Assembly: GCA_963788325.1 (NCBI GenBank)
Contig: CAWBGJ010000012.1
Location: forward strand, 91,076-155,075
From: Prado023 sp963788325
Lineage (GTDB): Bacteria; Actinomycetota; Actinomycetes; S36-B12; CAIYMF01
Length of the DNA stretch: 64,000 nt
Direction: 5' to 3'
Shown here: positions 35,951 to 44,341 of the stretch, in pieces
Layout: each line of letters starts with the position of its first letter
How positions within the stretch are numbered: the first letter of the stretch is position 1
Translations under genes and position numbers: made by a program
Notes under the pieces: model-generated
What the model was told of the DNA's origin: nothing
Seen by the model: the letters and a program-made list of their open reading frames with translations, nothing else
Databases searched by the model: none

Positions 35951-37001
35951 GCAGGGCCTCGACGACCCGCTCAGACGCGTTGCCGTCGCCGAAGTAGGGT
36001 GGCCGGTCACTTGTGGGCCGTGGCCGCATGACGATGTCACGGATCTCCGCCGCCTCGGGTGCCAGCGTGTTCCACCCTGAGATCAAGGTCTCGACCCACT
36101 CGGTCTCGGTGCGCAGGGTGGTGCAGGGGATGCCAAGGGTGTAGGCCTCCTTCTGCAGTCCGCCCGAGTCGGTCAGGATCGCTTGTGACCCGGAGACGAG
36201 TTGGACCATCTCGGGGTAAGACAGGGGTTCGATCGGCCGGAGTGAGCCTTCGTGAAGGTCCACGCCGAGCGCTGACGCGCGATCCCGGAGTCGAGGGTGG
36301 ATGGGGACGACCACGGGCAGCGGCAGCTGTGAGAGCGCCTCGACGAGCGACTGGAGCCGCCTGGGATCGTCTGTGTTCTCCGCCCGATGGATGGTCGCCA
36401 CGAGATACCCGCCGGCGGACAGGTCCAGCCGAGAGGCTGCCGTCGCCGGTTGGCCGACAATCGCTCGGGCAACCGAGTGGCACACGTCGATCATCACGTC
36501 ACCCACGAGAACCGTCCGGCTCGCGAGCCCCTCGGCGGTCAACTGGGCGACAGCGCCTGCTGTAGGAGCCAACAAGAGGTCGCTAGCGTGGTCGGTCAGG
36601 ATTCGATTGTGCTCTTCAGGCATACGACGGTTACCCGACCTGAGCCCGGCTTCCAGATGGGCGACGGGCAGGTGGATCTTCACGGCGCAGACCGCGGCAG
36701 CCAGTGTGGAGTTCGTGTCGCCGTAGACCAGGACCCAATCCGGGGCATGGTGTTGGAGAACGGGCTCCAGCCGGGCCAGCATGGCGGCAGTCTGCACCGC
36801 GTGGCTGCCGGAGCCGACCCCCAGGGAGACGTCAGGTTCAGGGATACGGAGATCCGCAAAGAACACGTCGGACATCGACGCGTCGTAGTGCTGGCCGGTA
36901 TGCACGATGACGTGATCCGCGGCGGACTTCCGGAGCGCGGCCGCCACCGGTGCGAGCTTGACGAACTGGGGCCTCGCCCCGACCACGCTGAGAACCTTCA
37001 C
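35937..37001 (-). CDS. UDP-GlcNAc 2-epimerase family (WecB or WbpI-like)
   Basis: ~354 aa, intact. VKVLSVVGARPQFVKLAPVA at the N-terminus, HTGQHYDASMSDVFFADL, VLVYGDTNSTLAAAVCAVKI, VAHLEAGLRSGNRRMPEEHN and LTDSGGLQKEAYTLGIPCTT are the family blocks. Start GTG at 37001 suits the AGAGAGG box. The nearby dehydrogenase, oxidoreductase, aminotransferase and acetyltransferase suggest it may be the WbpI-type 2,3-diacetamido-glucuronate 2-epimerase rather than WecB; the two cannot be told apart by eye. Confidence 0.9.
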   Translation of the reverse strand: MKVLSVVGARPQFVKLAPVAAALRKSAADHVIVHTGQHYDASMSDVFFADLRIPEPDVSLGVGSGSHAVQTAAMLARLEPVLQHHAPDWVLVYGDTNSTLAAAVCAVKIHLPVAHLEAGLRSGNRRMPEEHNRILTDHASDLLLAPTAGAVAQLTAEGLASRTVLVGDVMIDVCHSVARAIVGQPATAASRLDLSAGGYLVATIHRAENTDDPRRLQSLVEALSQLPLPVVVPIHPRLRDRASALGVDLHEGSLRPIEPLSYPEMVQLVSGSQAILTDSGGLQKEAYTLGIPCTTLRTETEWVETLISGWNTLAPEAAEIRDIVMRPRPTSDRPPYFGDGNASERVVEALLSSR

Positions 37002-37160
37002 CAGCACCTCTCTGGGTAAGCGGCGCTTCCGCGGCACTATCCGCATCCTTGTGTGACCGCATTGTTTGCGACCTGTCTGACACGGATGCTTCGGGAGTCA
37101 CAACCGCAGGACACGCTAGCGTTCCCACAGGATCGTTGACCGCCAAGGAGGGAGGCCCCG

Positions 37161-38582
37161 GTGGCTGTCGGCAGGCAGTTCGGCCGGGAGACGTTGATCT
37201 ACCTCGGCGGATTCGTCGGGGCCGGGATCATCCAGTTCGTCGCGGTACCGGTCTATGCCCGAGTCCTAGGACCGGCGGACTTCGGCCTTCTCACGCTGAC
37301 GATCGCTACGACGACGGCTCTGGCCGGGGTCATGGTCCTGGGCGGGGACGTAGCCCTCGCCCGATTCTGGCCGGAGGCGCAGTCCGAGGACGACAAACGA
37401 GCCCTGGCCTCCACGTGGATCACCTTCCTCACGGGTTGGTCGGTACTGGTGGCGCTGGCCGGTTGTGCCGCGGCCCCTTGGGTGGCTCATCGGATGCAGG
37501 CGGAAGCCCGGTTCGCTCCGCTCCTGATCGTGGGAGTGCTGGGGATCGTCCCCACTCAACTCTCCAGCATGCTGGCACAGATCCTGCGCAATCAGTTCCG
37601 CCCAATCCCCTACGCCGTCTCAACCGTCCTGATCATGGCGGTGAACGTGACCCTGGGGATCACACTGGCAGTGGTCCTCGAACTGGGAGTGTTCGGAATA
37701 GTCCTCGGCACGCTGATAGGGCAGACGATCGGGTGCCTGATGAGGACCCCCCTCGTGCGGGCATCGCTTGGCCGCCCACTCCATTGGGCTTCACTTCCCC
37801 CACTGCTTCGATTCGGAGTCGCCTACGTGCCGACCAGCCTCGCTGTCTGGGGGTTCACCGGAGTCGATCGTTTGATCATCGGAGCGCTCGGGACCCGCGA
37901 CGAGGTCGGAGCGTACGGTTTGGCTGCGATGCTGATCGGTCCATTCACTGTGCTCACCCTTTCCGTGGGTCAGGCATGGATTCCGCGAATCACGGCCATC
38001 CACGCTGTTGACCCTGCAAGGGCGAGGGTGATCGTTTCCTCAGCAATAGAGATCGCCCTGTCTTCACTCGGAATGGCCGCGATTCTGCTCGGCGCGCTGG
38101 CACCATGGCTAATCGTCCTGGTTGGTGGTTCGGAGTACGAGGACGGTGCTGCTGCACTGCCCTTCCTTGCCCTCGCGGCAGCCTTCTCCGGGACAGTTCT
38201 CTTCACGGCGACTGGCCTCACCCTCGCCAAGCGAACAGGCGTGCTCTCTGCAGCAACCATCGCTGCTGCCCTTTGCAACGTCGGGCTGCTTGTGATCTTG
38301 GTACCAGCGTGGGGCGTGGTCGGCGCAGCACTGGCGGTCTCAGCTGCCTATCTCATTCTCGCGATACTCACGCTTCTCGCGGCCAACGCTGTGGCTCCCA
38401 TGCGGCTGCCAGTCCTTCGATGGGGCGGGATCGTCGCGCTCCTAATCGGCCAGAGCTCGCTCAGTACGCTCAGGCCGTCAACTGGCTGGGTCCTTCTCTC
38501 GGTCGTGGCGAGCAGTGCCGCCTTGGGCCTCGTAGGTCGACGCAAATGGATCGACGCGCGGCAGCCCTCGTCTGGCCGATGA
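37161..38582 (+). CDS. Wzx-type oligosaccharide flippase (MOP superfamily)
   Basis: 473 aa, intact. About 12-14 hydrophobic segments, starting LIYLGGFVGAGIIQFVAVPV with the typical V-P-x-Y-A-R-V-L-G-P sequence, LALARFW-like basic loop after TM3, and LIIGALGTRDEVGAYGLAAM at mid-protein, as in PST/Wzx exporters. GTG start with AAGGAGGGAGG upstream. Flips lipid-linked repeat units across the membrane. Base composition is a little lower in GC than the neighbours. No Wzy polymerase is clearly identified in the window. Confidence 0.88.
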   Translation: MAVGRQFGRETLIYLGGFVGAGIIQFVAVPVYARVLGPADFGLLTLTIATTTALAGVMVLGGDVALARFWPEAQSEDDKRALASTWITFLTGWSVLVALAGCAAAPWVAHRMQAEARFAPLLIVGVLGIVPTQLSSMLAQILRNQFRPIPYAVSTVLIMAVNVTLGITLAVVLELGVFGIVLGTLIGQTIGCLMRTPLVRASLGRPLHWASLPPLLRFGVAYVPTSLAVWGFTGVDRLIIGALGTRDEVGAYGLAAMLIGPFTVLTLSVGQAWIPRITAIHAVDPARARVIVSSAIEIALSSLGMAAILLGALAPWLIVLVGGSEYEDGAAALPFLALAAAFSGTVLFTATGLTLAKRTGVLSAATIAAALCNVGLLVILVPAWGVVGAALAVSAAYLILAILTLLAANAVAPMRLPVLRWGGIVALLIGQSSLSTLRPSTGWVLLSVVASSAALGLVGRRKWIDARQPSSGR

Positions 38583-38584
38583 CT

Positions 38585-39256
38585 TCAGCCCTCGCGCGGT
38601 CGCGCCGCGACAAGGACATAGTCGGCAAGCCTTCGGGGAAACCAGGGAAGGAGCAGACGGTCGCGTGGGGGGCGGCCAAGGAACGGCGGCAGGGTCTGGC
38701 GATCCACCACGCGCAAACCGCCACGCAGCAGATAGGCATCAAGACGACTCTCGTTGAAGTCCACGACGTGGCCAGCCACCCAGCGTCCGCTGACGAGGAT
38801 CCCGGTGCCGCCCATTTCCACTCCGCAGTCACCGGAGGCTGCCATGCTCGGCATGAGACCCAGGGAGAACTTGAGGCGGGCCTTGGCCGAGACCATGTTG
38901 GGCACGCTCACGATTGCAACTCCGGTCGGTTTGAGCACGCGGGCGATCTCGCCCACGAGTGTGCTACCGGCACTCAGATGCTCGAGAACCTCGGTGCAGA
39001 AGACCGCGTCCAGGGTCCTGTCGCCCATCGGTAGTTTCGCCGTGGGACCGTCCAGATCAGCCACGAAGTCCGGGGTGCCGTACTTGTCCACTGTCTGCCA
39101 CACGGCATGCGGTACGACGGACCGGAAGGACGCATCGGTGGCGCCGATCTCCAAGACGTGTGCGCCAGCGTCGACCTGTCGGCTTGCCAGCTGGATCGTG
39201 GCTTGCCAGCGAGCCTTGCCGATCTCGTCGGGCGCTTCTGGATAGCGGGCCTTCAC
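38585..39256 (-). CDS. Class I SAM-dependent methyltransferase (Methyltransf_11 type)
   Basis: 223 aa, intact. AHVLEIGATDASFRSVVP is motif I, PDFVADLDGPTAKLPMGDRT, LDAVFCTEVLEHLSAGSTLV and IARVLKPTGVAIVSVPNMVS are family blocks. GTG start. Last gene of the minus-strand run that begins at the flp pilins. Possibly methylates a sugar of the surface glycan. Confidence 0.82.
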   Translation of the reverse strand: MKARYPEAPDEIGKARWQATIQLASRQVDAGAHVLEIGATDASFRSVVPHAVWQTVDKYGTPDFVADLDGPTAKLPMGDRTLDAVFCTEVLEHLSAGSTLVGEIARVLKPTGVAIVSVPNMVSAKARLKFSLGLMPSMAASGDCGVEMGGTGILVSGRWVAGHVVDFNESRLDAYLLRGGLRVVDRQTLPPFLGRPPRDRLLLPWFPRRLADYVLVAARPREG

Positions 39257-39277
39257 TGGGTCTCCTGCCTTAACGGT

Positions 39278-40618
39278 CTACGGGTGCTGTGGATGATCAA
39301 GGTGGGGTCCGCCAAGCCGTGTCGGTTGTTGGGGTCGACCGAGCTGCAGCAATTGAACCTCCGGCCAGTCGGCCGCGGTCAGAACTCCGCGTCCGTCGAT
39401 CATGACGCGAGCGGAGGGCAGATGTGCCTTGACCAACGTCCGGTACTCGAGGTGATCGGCCTGGATGATTGCCGCGTCGGCAGGCTGGCCCAGGTGAAAC
39501 GGGGTCCACCCGAAGCCCGCAAGTTCGTCGTCGGTGAACATCGGATCGTGAACTGATACGTGGGCGCCAGCCGCGTTCAGCGCCGCCACCACGGGAAACA
39601 CGCCCGAGAACGCGGTCTCCTTCACCCCGCCACGGTAGGACGCTCCCAGCACCGCAACCCGAGCCCCCTGCAGGTTTCCGTACGCCTCTTTGAGGCGAGC
39701 CACGGCATACGCGGGCATCGCCTCATTCGCTCGGCGGGCCGCACTCACGATCGTGGCGTCCGGGTCGTTGCTGAGGTAGAGCTTGGGGTACACAGGGATG
39801 CAATGCCCACCCACGGCGATCCCTGGGTTGTGGATGTGGCTGTACGGCTGGGAGTTGCAGGCCTCGATGACCGTCTGCACATCGATGCCAACCCGGTCGG
39901 CGAACCGGGCGAACTGGTTGGCCAGGCCGATGTTCACGTCCCGGTAGGTGGTCTCAGCTAGCTTGGCCATCTCCGCGGCTTCGGTTGACCCCATTGCCCA
40001 GACTCCGTTGGGACGTGTCAGGTCGGCGCGCTGGTCGAAGTCGAGGACGGCCTCGTAGAACTCGATGCCCCGACGCTCGGACTCCCCGTCGATGCCCCCG
40101 ACCAGTTTCGGGTAGCGGCGCAGGTCGGCGAACACCCGGCCAGTTAGGACCCGCTCCGGGGAGAAGACCACGTGGAAGTCCTCGCCCGCGGTCAGGCCCG
40201 ACGCTGCTGCCAGCGCTGGCACCAGCCGATCTCTCGTCGTGCCCACGGGGAGTGTCGTCTCATAGGAGACCAGCGTCCCTGGCTGCAGCCCCCGGCCGAT
40301 CGCCTCGGTAGCAGAGTCCATTCGGTCGAATTCCGGAGCACCCTGGGCGTCAACGAACAGCGGGACCACGACCACCACGACATCAGATTCACGCACCGCG
40401 CCCGACGTGTTGGTGGTAGCCGTGAGCCTCCCGGCCGAGACGACCGACTCCAGCCTGTCGCCGAGGTCGGTCTCACCGGGGAACGGCTCCATGGCTCTGG
40501 AGACGAGGTCGACTGTCCCGGGGTTGAGGTCAGCTCCGATCACCTGATGCCCGCCGGACGCGAACTGCACGGCTAGGGGAAGGCCGATCTTGCCGAGGCC
40601 GACGACGCAGATCTTCAT
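39278..40618 (-). CDS. UDP-N-acetylhexosamine 6-dehydrogenase (WbpA/WecC-like)
   Basis: 446 aa, intact. The NAD site is KICVVGLGKIGLPLAVQFAS; VSYETTLPVGTTRDRLVPAL, VVFSPERVLTGRVFADL, GSTEAAEMAKLAETTYRDVN and the catalytic Cys in NPGIAVGGHCIPVYP follow. The C-terminal Rossmann half contains VAVLGASYRGGVKETAFSG. Oxidises C6 of UDP-GlcNAc or UDP-ManNAc to the uronate, two NAD+ used. Located in a row with Gfo/Idh, aminotransferase and acetyltransferase genes, so a WbpA-like first step is favoured. Confidence 0.9.
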   Translation of the reverse strand: MKICVVGLGKIGLPLAVQFASGGHQVIGADLNPGTVDLVSRAMEPFPGETDLGDRLESVVSAGRLTATTNTSGAVRESDVVVVVVPLFVDAQGAPEFDRMDSATEAIGRGLQPGTLVSYETTLPVGTTRDRLVPALAAASGLTAGEDFHVVFSPERVLTGRVFADLRRYPKLVGGIDGESERRGIEFYEAVLDFDQRADLTRPNGVWAMGSTEAAEMAKLAETTYRDVNIGLANQFARFADRVGIDVQTVIEACNSQPYSHIHNPGIAVGGHCIPVYPKLYLSNDPDATIVSAARRANEAMPAYAVARLKEAYGNLQGARVAVLGASYRGGVKETAFSGVFPVVAALNAAGAHVSVHDPMFTDDELAGFGWTPFHLGQPADAAIIQADHLEYRTLVKAHLPSARVMIDGRGVLTAADWPEVQLLQLGRPQQPTRLGGPHLDHPQHP

Positions 40619-40621
40619 CGC

Positions 40622-41626
40622 TCAAACCTCATTCGGGACCTCGACCAGCACCGTTTGACCGGTCCTGGCAGATCGTGCCGCGGCGTTCGCGACGGCGACC
40701 GTGGCTGCGCCCTGCTCAAGGGTGACGATGTCGGTGCCCTTGCCCAGCAGCGCATCTCGGAACTGCTCGTGCTCAGTGCGCAGTGGCTCTGGCTTGGCAA
40801 ACGCGAAACGGGTCATGTTGCCCTCGGTCACGCCCCGGAACCTCGCCAAGGAGCTCTCGGTCAGGATGACTCCGTTCTCGTGGAAGGTGAGGTCCGCGGT
40901 GAGCGTGTCGGCCACCAGGGCACCCTTCTCGCCGGTGATCACAGCGACGCGTTCCTTCATCGGCGAGAGCCAGTTGACCAGATGGTTCGTGACGGTGCCG
41001 TCGGCGAGTTGGCCGGTGATCGAGACCAGGTCCTCATGCGGGCGACCGGATCGGTGCGTGGTTTGCGCCGCCACCGACGTGTATCGCTGTTGGGCGACCC
41101 ATGCGGTCAGGTCAATGTCGTGGGTGGCCAGGTCAAGGATCACTCCGACGTCGGAGATGCGCCCCGGGAATGGTCCCTGGCGACGTGTGGTGATCTGGTA
41201 GATCTCCCCCAGATCACCCCGGGCGATCCGCTCGCGCGCCTGCTGCAGAGCCGGGTTGAAGCGCTCGATGTGGCCGACAGCGCCCGTGAGACCTGCTTCG
41301 CGGAAGGCTTCAACAATCTGGATTGCGGAAGCAACGTCCGTGGCCAGCGGCTTCTCGATCATGGTGTGCACGCCGGCCCCGGCAAGGGTGAGTGCAGTCT
41401 GCAGGTGGAACGCGGTGGGCGTGGCGACCATCGCATAGTCCAGCCCGAGAGCGAGGAGCTCCTCCAGCCCGCCGACCACGGGAACGCCAGGCGGGGCAGC
41501 GCCCAGAGCTCCACCGGTGGGGTCGGCGATGCCGACCAGGTCCACCCCCGGCAGGCTGCTGAGCACCCGGGCGTGGTGGCGTCCCATCATCCCCAGGCCG
41601 ATCAAGCCTGCCCGCAGGTTCGCCAT
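40622..41626 (-). CDS. Gfo/Idh/MocA oxidoreductase (WbpB-like)
   Basis: 334 aa, intact. N-terminal Rossmann LRAGLIGLGMMGRHHARVLS, ALGLDYAMVATPTAFHLQTA, then the conserved E-K-P loop MIEKPLATDVASAIQIVEAF, GHIERFNPALQQARERIARG and the C-terminal beta domain with ATHDIDLTAWVAQQRYTSVA. In WbpB/WlbA the enzyme oxidises C3 of UDP-GlcNAcA using NAD+. Placed between aminotransferase and dehydrogenase genes with 1-bp overlap upstream (TAATG), as in wbp-like operons. Confidence 0.88.
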   Translation of the reverse strand: MANLRAGLIGLGMMGRHHARVLSSLPGVDLVGIADPTGGALGAAPPGVPVVGGLEELLALGLDYAMVATPTAFHLQTALTLAGAGVHTMIEKPLATDVASAIQIVEAFREAGLTGAVGHIERFNPALQQARERIARGDLGEIYQITTRRQGPFPGRISDVGVILDLATHDIDLTAWVAQQRYTSVAAQTTHRSGRPHEDLVSITGQLADGTVTNHLVNWLSPMKERVAVITGEKGALVADTLTADLTFHENGVILTESSLARFRGVTEGNMTRFAFAKPEPLRTEHEQFRDALLGKGTDIVTLEQGAATVAVANAAARSARTGQTVLVEVPNEV

Positions 41627-42702
41627 TAGGAGCCCGCCCCCGCCACCGCATTCACAGCCTCGACGATAGCCGCCAGATCGTCGCGGCCCAGGGCTGGGTG
41701 GACGGGCAGGGAGACGACCTCTCGGGCGGCGCGTTCTGTCTCCGGTAGATCCAACTCCACTCCGAACGAAGGAAGCGCGTGCACCGGGGTCGGGTAGTAG
41801 ACCCCCGAGCCGATGCCGCGCGCTGCGAGCTGGTCGACGAACGCGTCACGATCGTGGCCGGGAACACGGATCGTGTACTGGTGGTAGACGTGGACTGCCC
41901 CCTCGCTCACACGGGGGATGACCACTCCACGGAGATTCGTGCTCAGGAAGGCCGCGTTCGACTTGCGCTGTTCGGTCCATCCAGCGAGCTTGCCCAGTTG
42001 GACGCGGCCGATGGCGGCGTGGATGTCGGTCATGCGGGTGTTGAAGCCGACCACCTCATTTCGGTAGCGAACCTCCATCCCCTGGTTGCGCAGCAGCCGG
42101 ACCATTCGAGCTGTTGCCGGGGCAGCCGCGGTCACCATGCCGCCTTCACCGGAGGTCATGTTCTTGGTCGGGTAGAAGCTGAAGCAGCCGGCATCACCGA
42201 ACGCACCGACGGGGGTGCCCCTCAGCTCGGCAGCGTGGGCCTGCGCCGCGTCCTCGATGACGAGCAGGTGGTGGCGCTGGGCGAGCGGGATGAGGCGATC
42301 CATGGCGGCCGGATGGCCGTAGAGATGAACGGGCATCACAGCCCTGGTGCGAGGTCCGATCGCCGCACCAACGGCATCCGGGTCGATGCAGAAGGACTGC
42401 GGCTCGATGTCGACGAACACCGGGGTCGCCCCGGCGAGCGCTACGGCGTTGGCCGTCGCTGCGAAGGTGAACGACGGCACGATGACCTCGTCACCAGGAC
42501 CCACGCCCAGGGCAAGCAGGGCCAGGTGCAGCGCGGAAGTGCCGGAGTTCACCGCCACGCACTCGCAGTCGCCCACGATCGCGGAGAACTCCCGCTCGAA
42601 GGCGGCCACCTGGGGCCCCTGGGCCAAGCCGCCCGAGGCCAGCACAGCATCCACCGCAGCGCGCTCCTCGGGGCCGACGATGGGCGAAGCAGCAGGAATC
42701 AT
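41626..42702 (-). CDS. DegT/DnrJ/EryC1/StrS aminotransferase (WbpE-like)
   Basis: 358 aa, intact. VAVNSGTSALHLALLALGVG, VIVPSFTFAATANAVALAGA, VIEDAAQAHAAELRG (Asp near PLP) and FSFYPTKNMTSGEGGM with the PLP Lys180. Overlaps the following oxidoreductase start by one base. In the WbpB/WbpE pair the aminotransferase uses glutamate to put an amino group on C3 of the keto-uronate. Confidence 0.92.
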   Translation of the reverse strand: MIPAASPIVGPEERAAVDAVLASGGLAQGPQVAAFEREFSAIVGDCECVAVNSGTSALHLALLALGVGPGDEVIVPSFTFAATANAVALAGATPVFVDIEPQSFCIDPDAVGAAIGPRTRAVMPVHLYGHPAAMDRLIPLAQRHHLLVIEDAAQAHAAELRGTPVGAFGDAGCFSFYPTKNMTSGEGGMVTAAAPATARMVRLLRNQGMEVRYRNEVVGFNTRMTDIHAAIGRVQLGKLAGWTEQRKSNAAFLSTNLRGVVIPRVSEGAVHVYHQYTIRVPGHDRDAFVDQLAARGIGSGVYYPTPVHALPSFGVELDLPETERAAREVVSLPVHPALGRDDLAAIVEAVNAVAGAGS

Positions 42703-42711
42703 GCGACAGGC

Positions 42712-43326
42712 TCAGAGCTCCTCAAGTTCGTCTCTAGCACGCTCGCGGAACAAGGCACCGGTCTGCGGGCAGCGCCACAGTCCAGCCTCTCCGGTCGGCT
42801 CCAGAGCCCTGCCGGATCTCCCGACCCAGCCGATGCGTCGGGCTGGAGAACCGGCGACCAGCGCGAACGCAGGAACATCACGCACGACCGTCGACCCTGC
42901 TGCGACCAGGGACCAGGCCCCGATGGTCAGGGGCGCCACACACACCGACCGAGCGCCGATCGAGGCCCCACGGCGAACCACCACCCCAACGGGCTCCCAA
43001 TCCGACGGCCCCTTGGGAGATCCGTCCGGATTCACCGCGCGGGGGTACCGGTCGTTGGTCAGGACCACTGCGGGGCCTATGAACACCCCATCCTCGATTT
43101 GTGCGGGTTCGTAGATCAGTGCGTGGTTCTGAATCTTCACGTTGTTGCCGATCTGGACGTTGGGGCCGATGTAGGCACCGCGGCCCACCACGCACGATCG
43201 GCCGATCACGGCACCCTGCCGGACCTGGGCAAACTGCCAGATGCGGCAGTCCGCATCAATCGTTGCGGATGGGTCGACATCACCCAACCACGGCCCTGCC
43301 GTCGACTCAATGCCATGTGAGTGCAT
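42712..43326 (-). CDS. Left-handed beta-helix N-acetyltransferase (WbpD-like)
   Basis: 204 aa, intact. Hexapeptide repeats run over residues ~20-160: CRIWQFAQVRQGAVIGRSCV, IGPNVQIGNNVKIQNHALIY and ASIGARSVCVAPLTIGAWSL, with a central DRYPRAVNPDG loop like WbpD/WlbB. These enzymes acetylate the 3-amino group of UDP-GlcNAc3NA. The C-terminal 40 residues carry a C-P-Q-T-G-A-L-F segment. Stop is 9 nt before the aminotransferase start on the same strand. Confidence 0.88.
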   Translation of the reverse strand: MHSHGIESTAGPWLGDVDPSATIDADCRIWQFAQVRQGAVIGRSCVVGRGAYIGPNVQIGNNVKIQNHALIYEPAQIEDGVFIGPAVVLTNDRYPRAVNPDGSPKGPSDWEPVGVVVRRGASIGARSVCVAPLTIGAWSLVAAGSTVVRDVPAFALVAGSPARRIGWVGRSGRALEPTGEAGLWRCPQTGALFRERARDELEEL

Positions 43327-43335
43327 GGTGCATCC

Positions 43336-44274
43336 CTAGTCCGGCGTCGCTTGGATGTCGAGCACCAAGGCTTGAATGAGCATGATGAAGCCACAGAAGA
43401 ACGGGACCACGGCCAAGACACTGGTGCCAGCAGTCGGAGTCTGACCGCCCATGGCTACCGCCGTGACCCACAGTCCGACAGCCAATCCGAACGCCAATGA
43501 GGCGAACCCCGAGAAGAACAACAACGCGATCGGGGAGAAGGACCACAGCATGTGCTTGAACCACATTCGGCGCCAGAATCCTCGGAAGAGCAACGCCGAG
43601 ACACGGGGAACGAAACTGCGGAGTCGGACGGTCGACAGTTCGGAACCGTACCTTGCGGGAATGTTGACGTCCTTGGCGCGTACGTTGGCGATGTTGAGCC
43701 AGATCAGCAGGTCGTTCTCGAAGTCGTAGCGCCGCGAGACGCGGTCGAGAGGGACGAGGGACAGGGACTCGGCTGTGATGGCCGTGTACCCATTCTGAGG
43801 ATCCACTATGTTCCAGTAGCCCGAAGCAGCCTTGGTCAGGAACGTCAGTGCCATGTTTCCGACGGCCCGGTGCGCGGGCATTCCCGACATACTGGTGGGG
43901 GAGAAGAAGCGGTTTCCTTTGGTGAAGCCGTATCCCTCATCAATGATCGGATCGAGCAGGAGGGTTAGCTTCGCGGGATCCATCTGGTTGTCTCCAGCCA
44001 TGACAACCGAGATCTCGGCCCCGAGATCTGTGGCGCGTTGGTGCCCGGTGAGAACTGCGCCACCCACCCCTTGGTTCACCTCAAGCCTGACGACCTCCAC
44101 GCGCGGGTCCCCGACTGATTGGGCTGCGGCTGCTGTGCCGTCCGGACTGGCGTCATCAATGACGATCAGGTGGTCGACGAAGCTGGGCACTCCGCTGATG
44201 GTCTCACCAATCAGTCGCTCCTCGCGAAAAGCCGGAACAACGACGGCGATCACTCGATCTCGATACATGAACAC
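43336..44274 (-). CDS. Family 2 glycosyltransferase with C-terminal TM helices
   Basis: 312 aa, intact. DRVIAVVVPAFREERLIGET, LIVIDDASPDGTAAAA, VNQGVGGAVLTGHQRATDLG and VVMAGDNQMDPAKLTLLLDP (D-x-D/N-Q-like metal site) form the GT-A core; SRRYDFENDLLIWLNIANV follows. Two or three TM helices close the protein (LLFFSGFASLAFGLAVGLWV; TSVLAVVPFFCGFIMLIQAL). DPM1/PglI-type enzyme using or making polyprenyl-linked sugars. Met3 is an alternative start. Confidence 0.88.
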   Translation of the reverse strand: MFMYRDRVIAVVVPAFREERLIGETISGVPSFVDHLIVIDDASPDGTAAAAQSVGDPRVEVVRLEVNQGVGGAVLTGHQRATDLGAEISVVMAGDNQMDPAKLTLLLDPIIDEGYGFTKGNRFFSPTSMSGMPAHRAVGNMALTFLTKAASGYWNIVDPQNGYTAITAESLSLVPLDRVSRRYDFENDLLIWLNIANVRAKDVNIPARYGSELSTVRLRSFVPRVSALLFRGFWRRMWFKHMLWSFSPIALLFFSGFASLAFGLAVGLWVTAVAMGGQTPTAGTSVLAVVPFFCGFIMLIQALVLDIQATPD

Positions 44275-44341
44275 TCCAAACTCGACATAGACAAGGGCTC
44301 CCCCGGCCGCGATCTATCGGCATTCTGTTTGACGGCCCTAA

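Noticed and set aside
40655..43320. Long open frames on the plus strand opposite the WbpB/E/D-like genes
   Set aside because: They are antisense to well-conserved enzymes with full motifs and show His/Arg/Gly-rich shadow composition typical of high-GC complementary frames.
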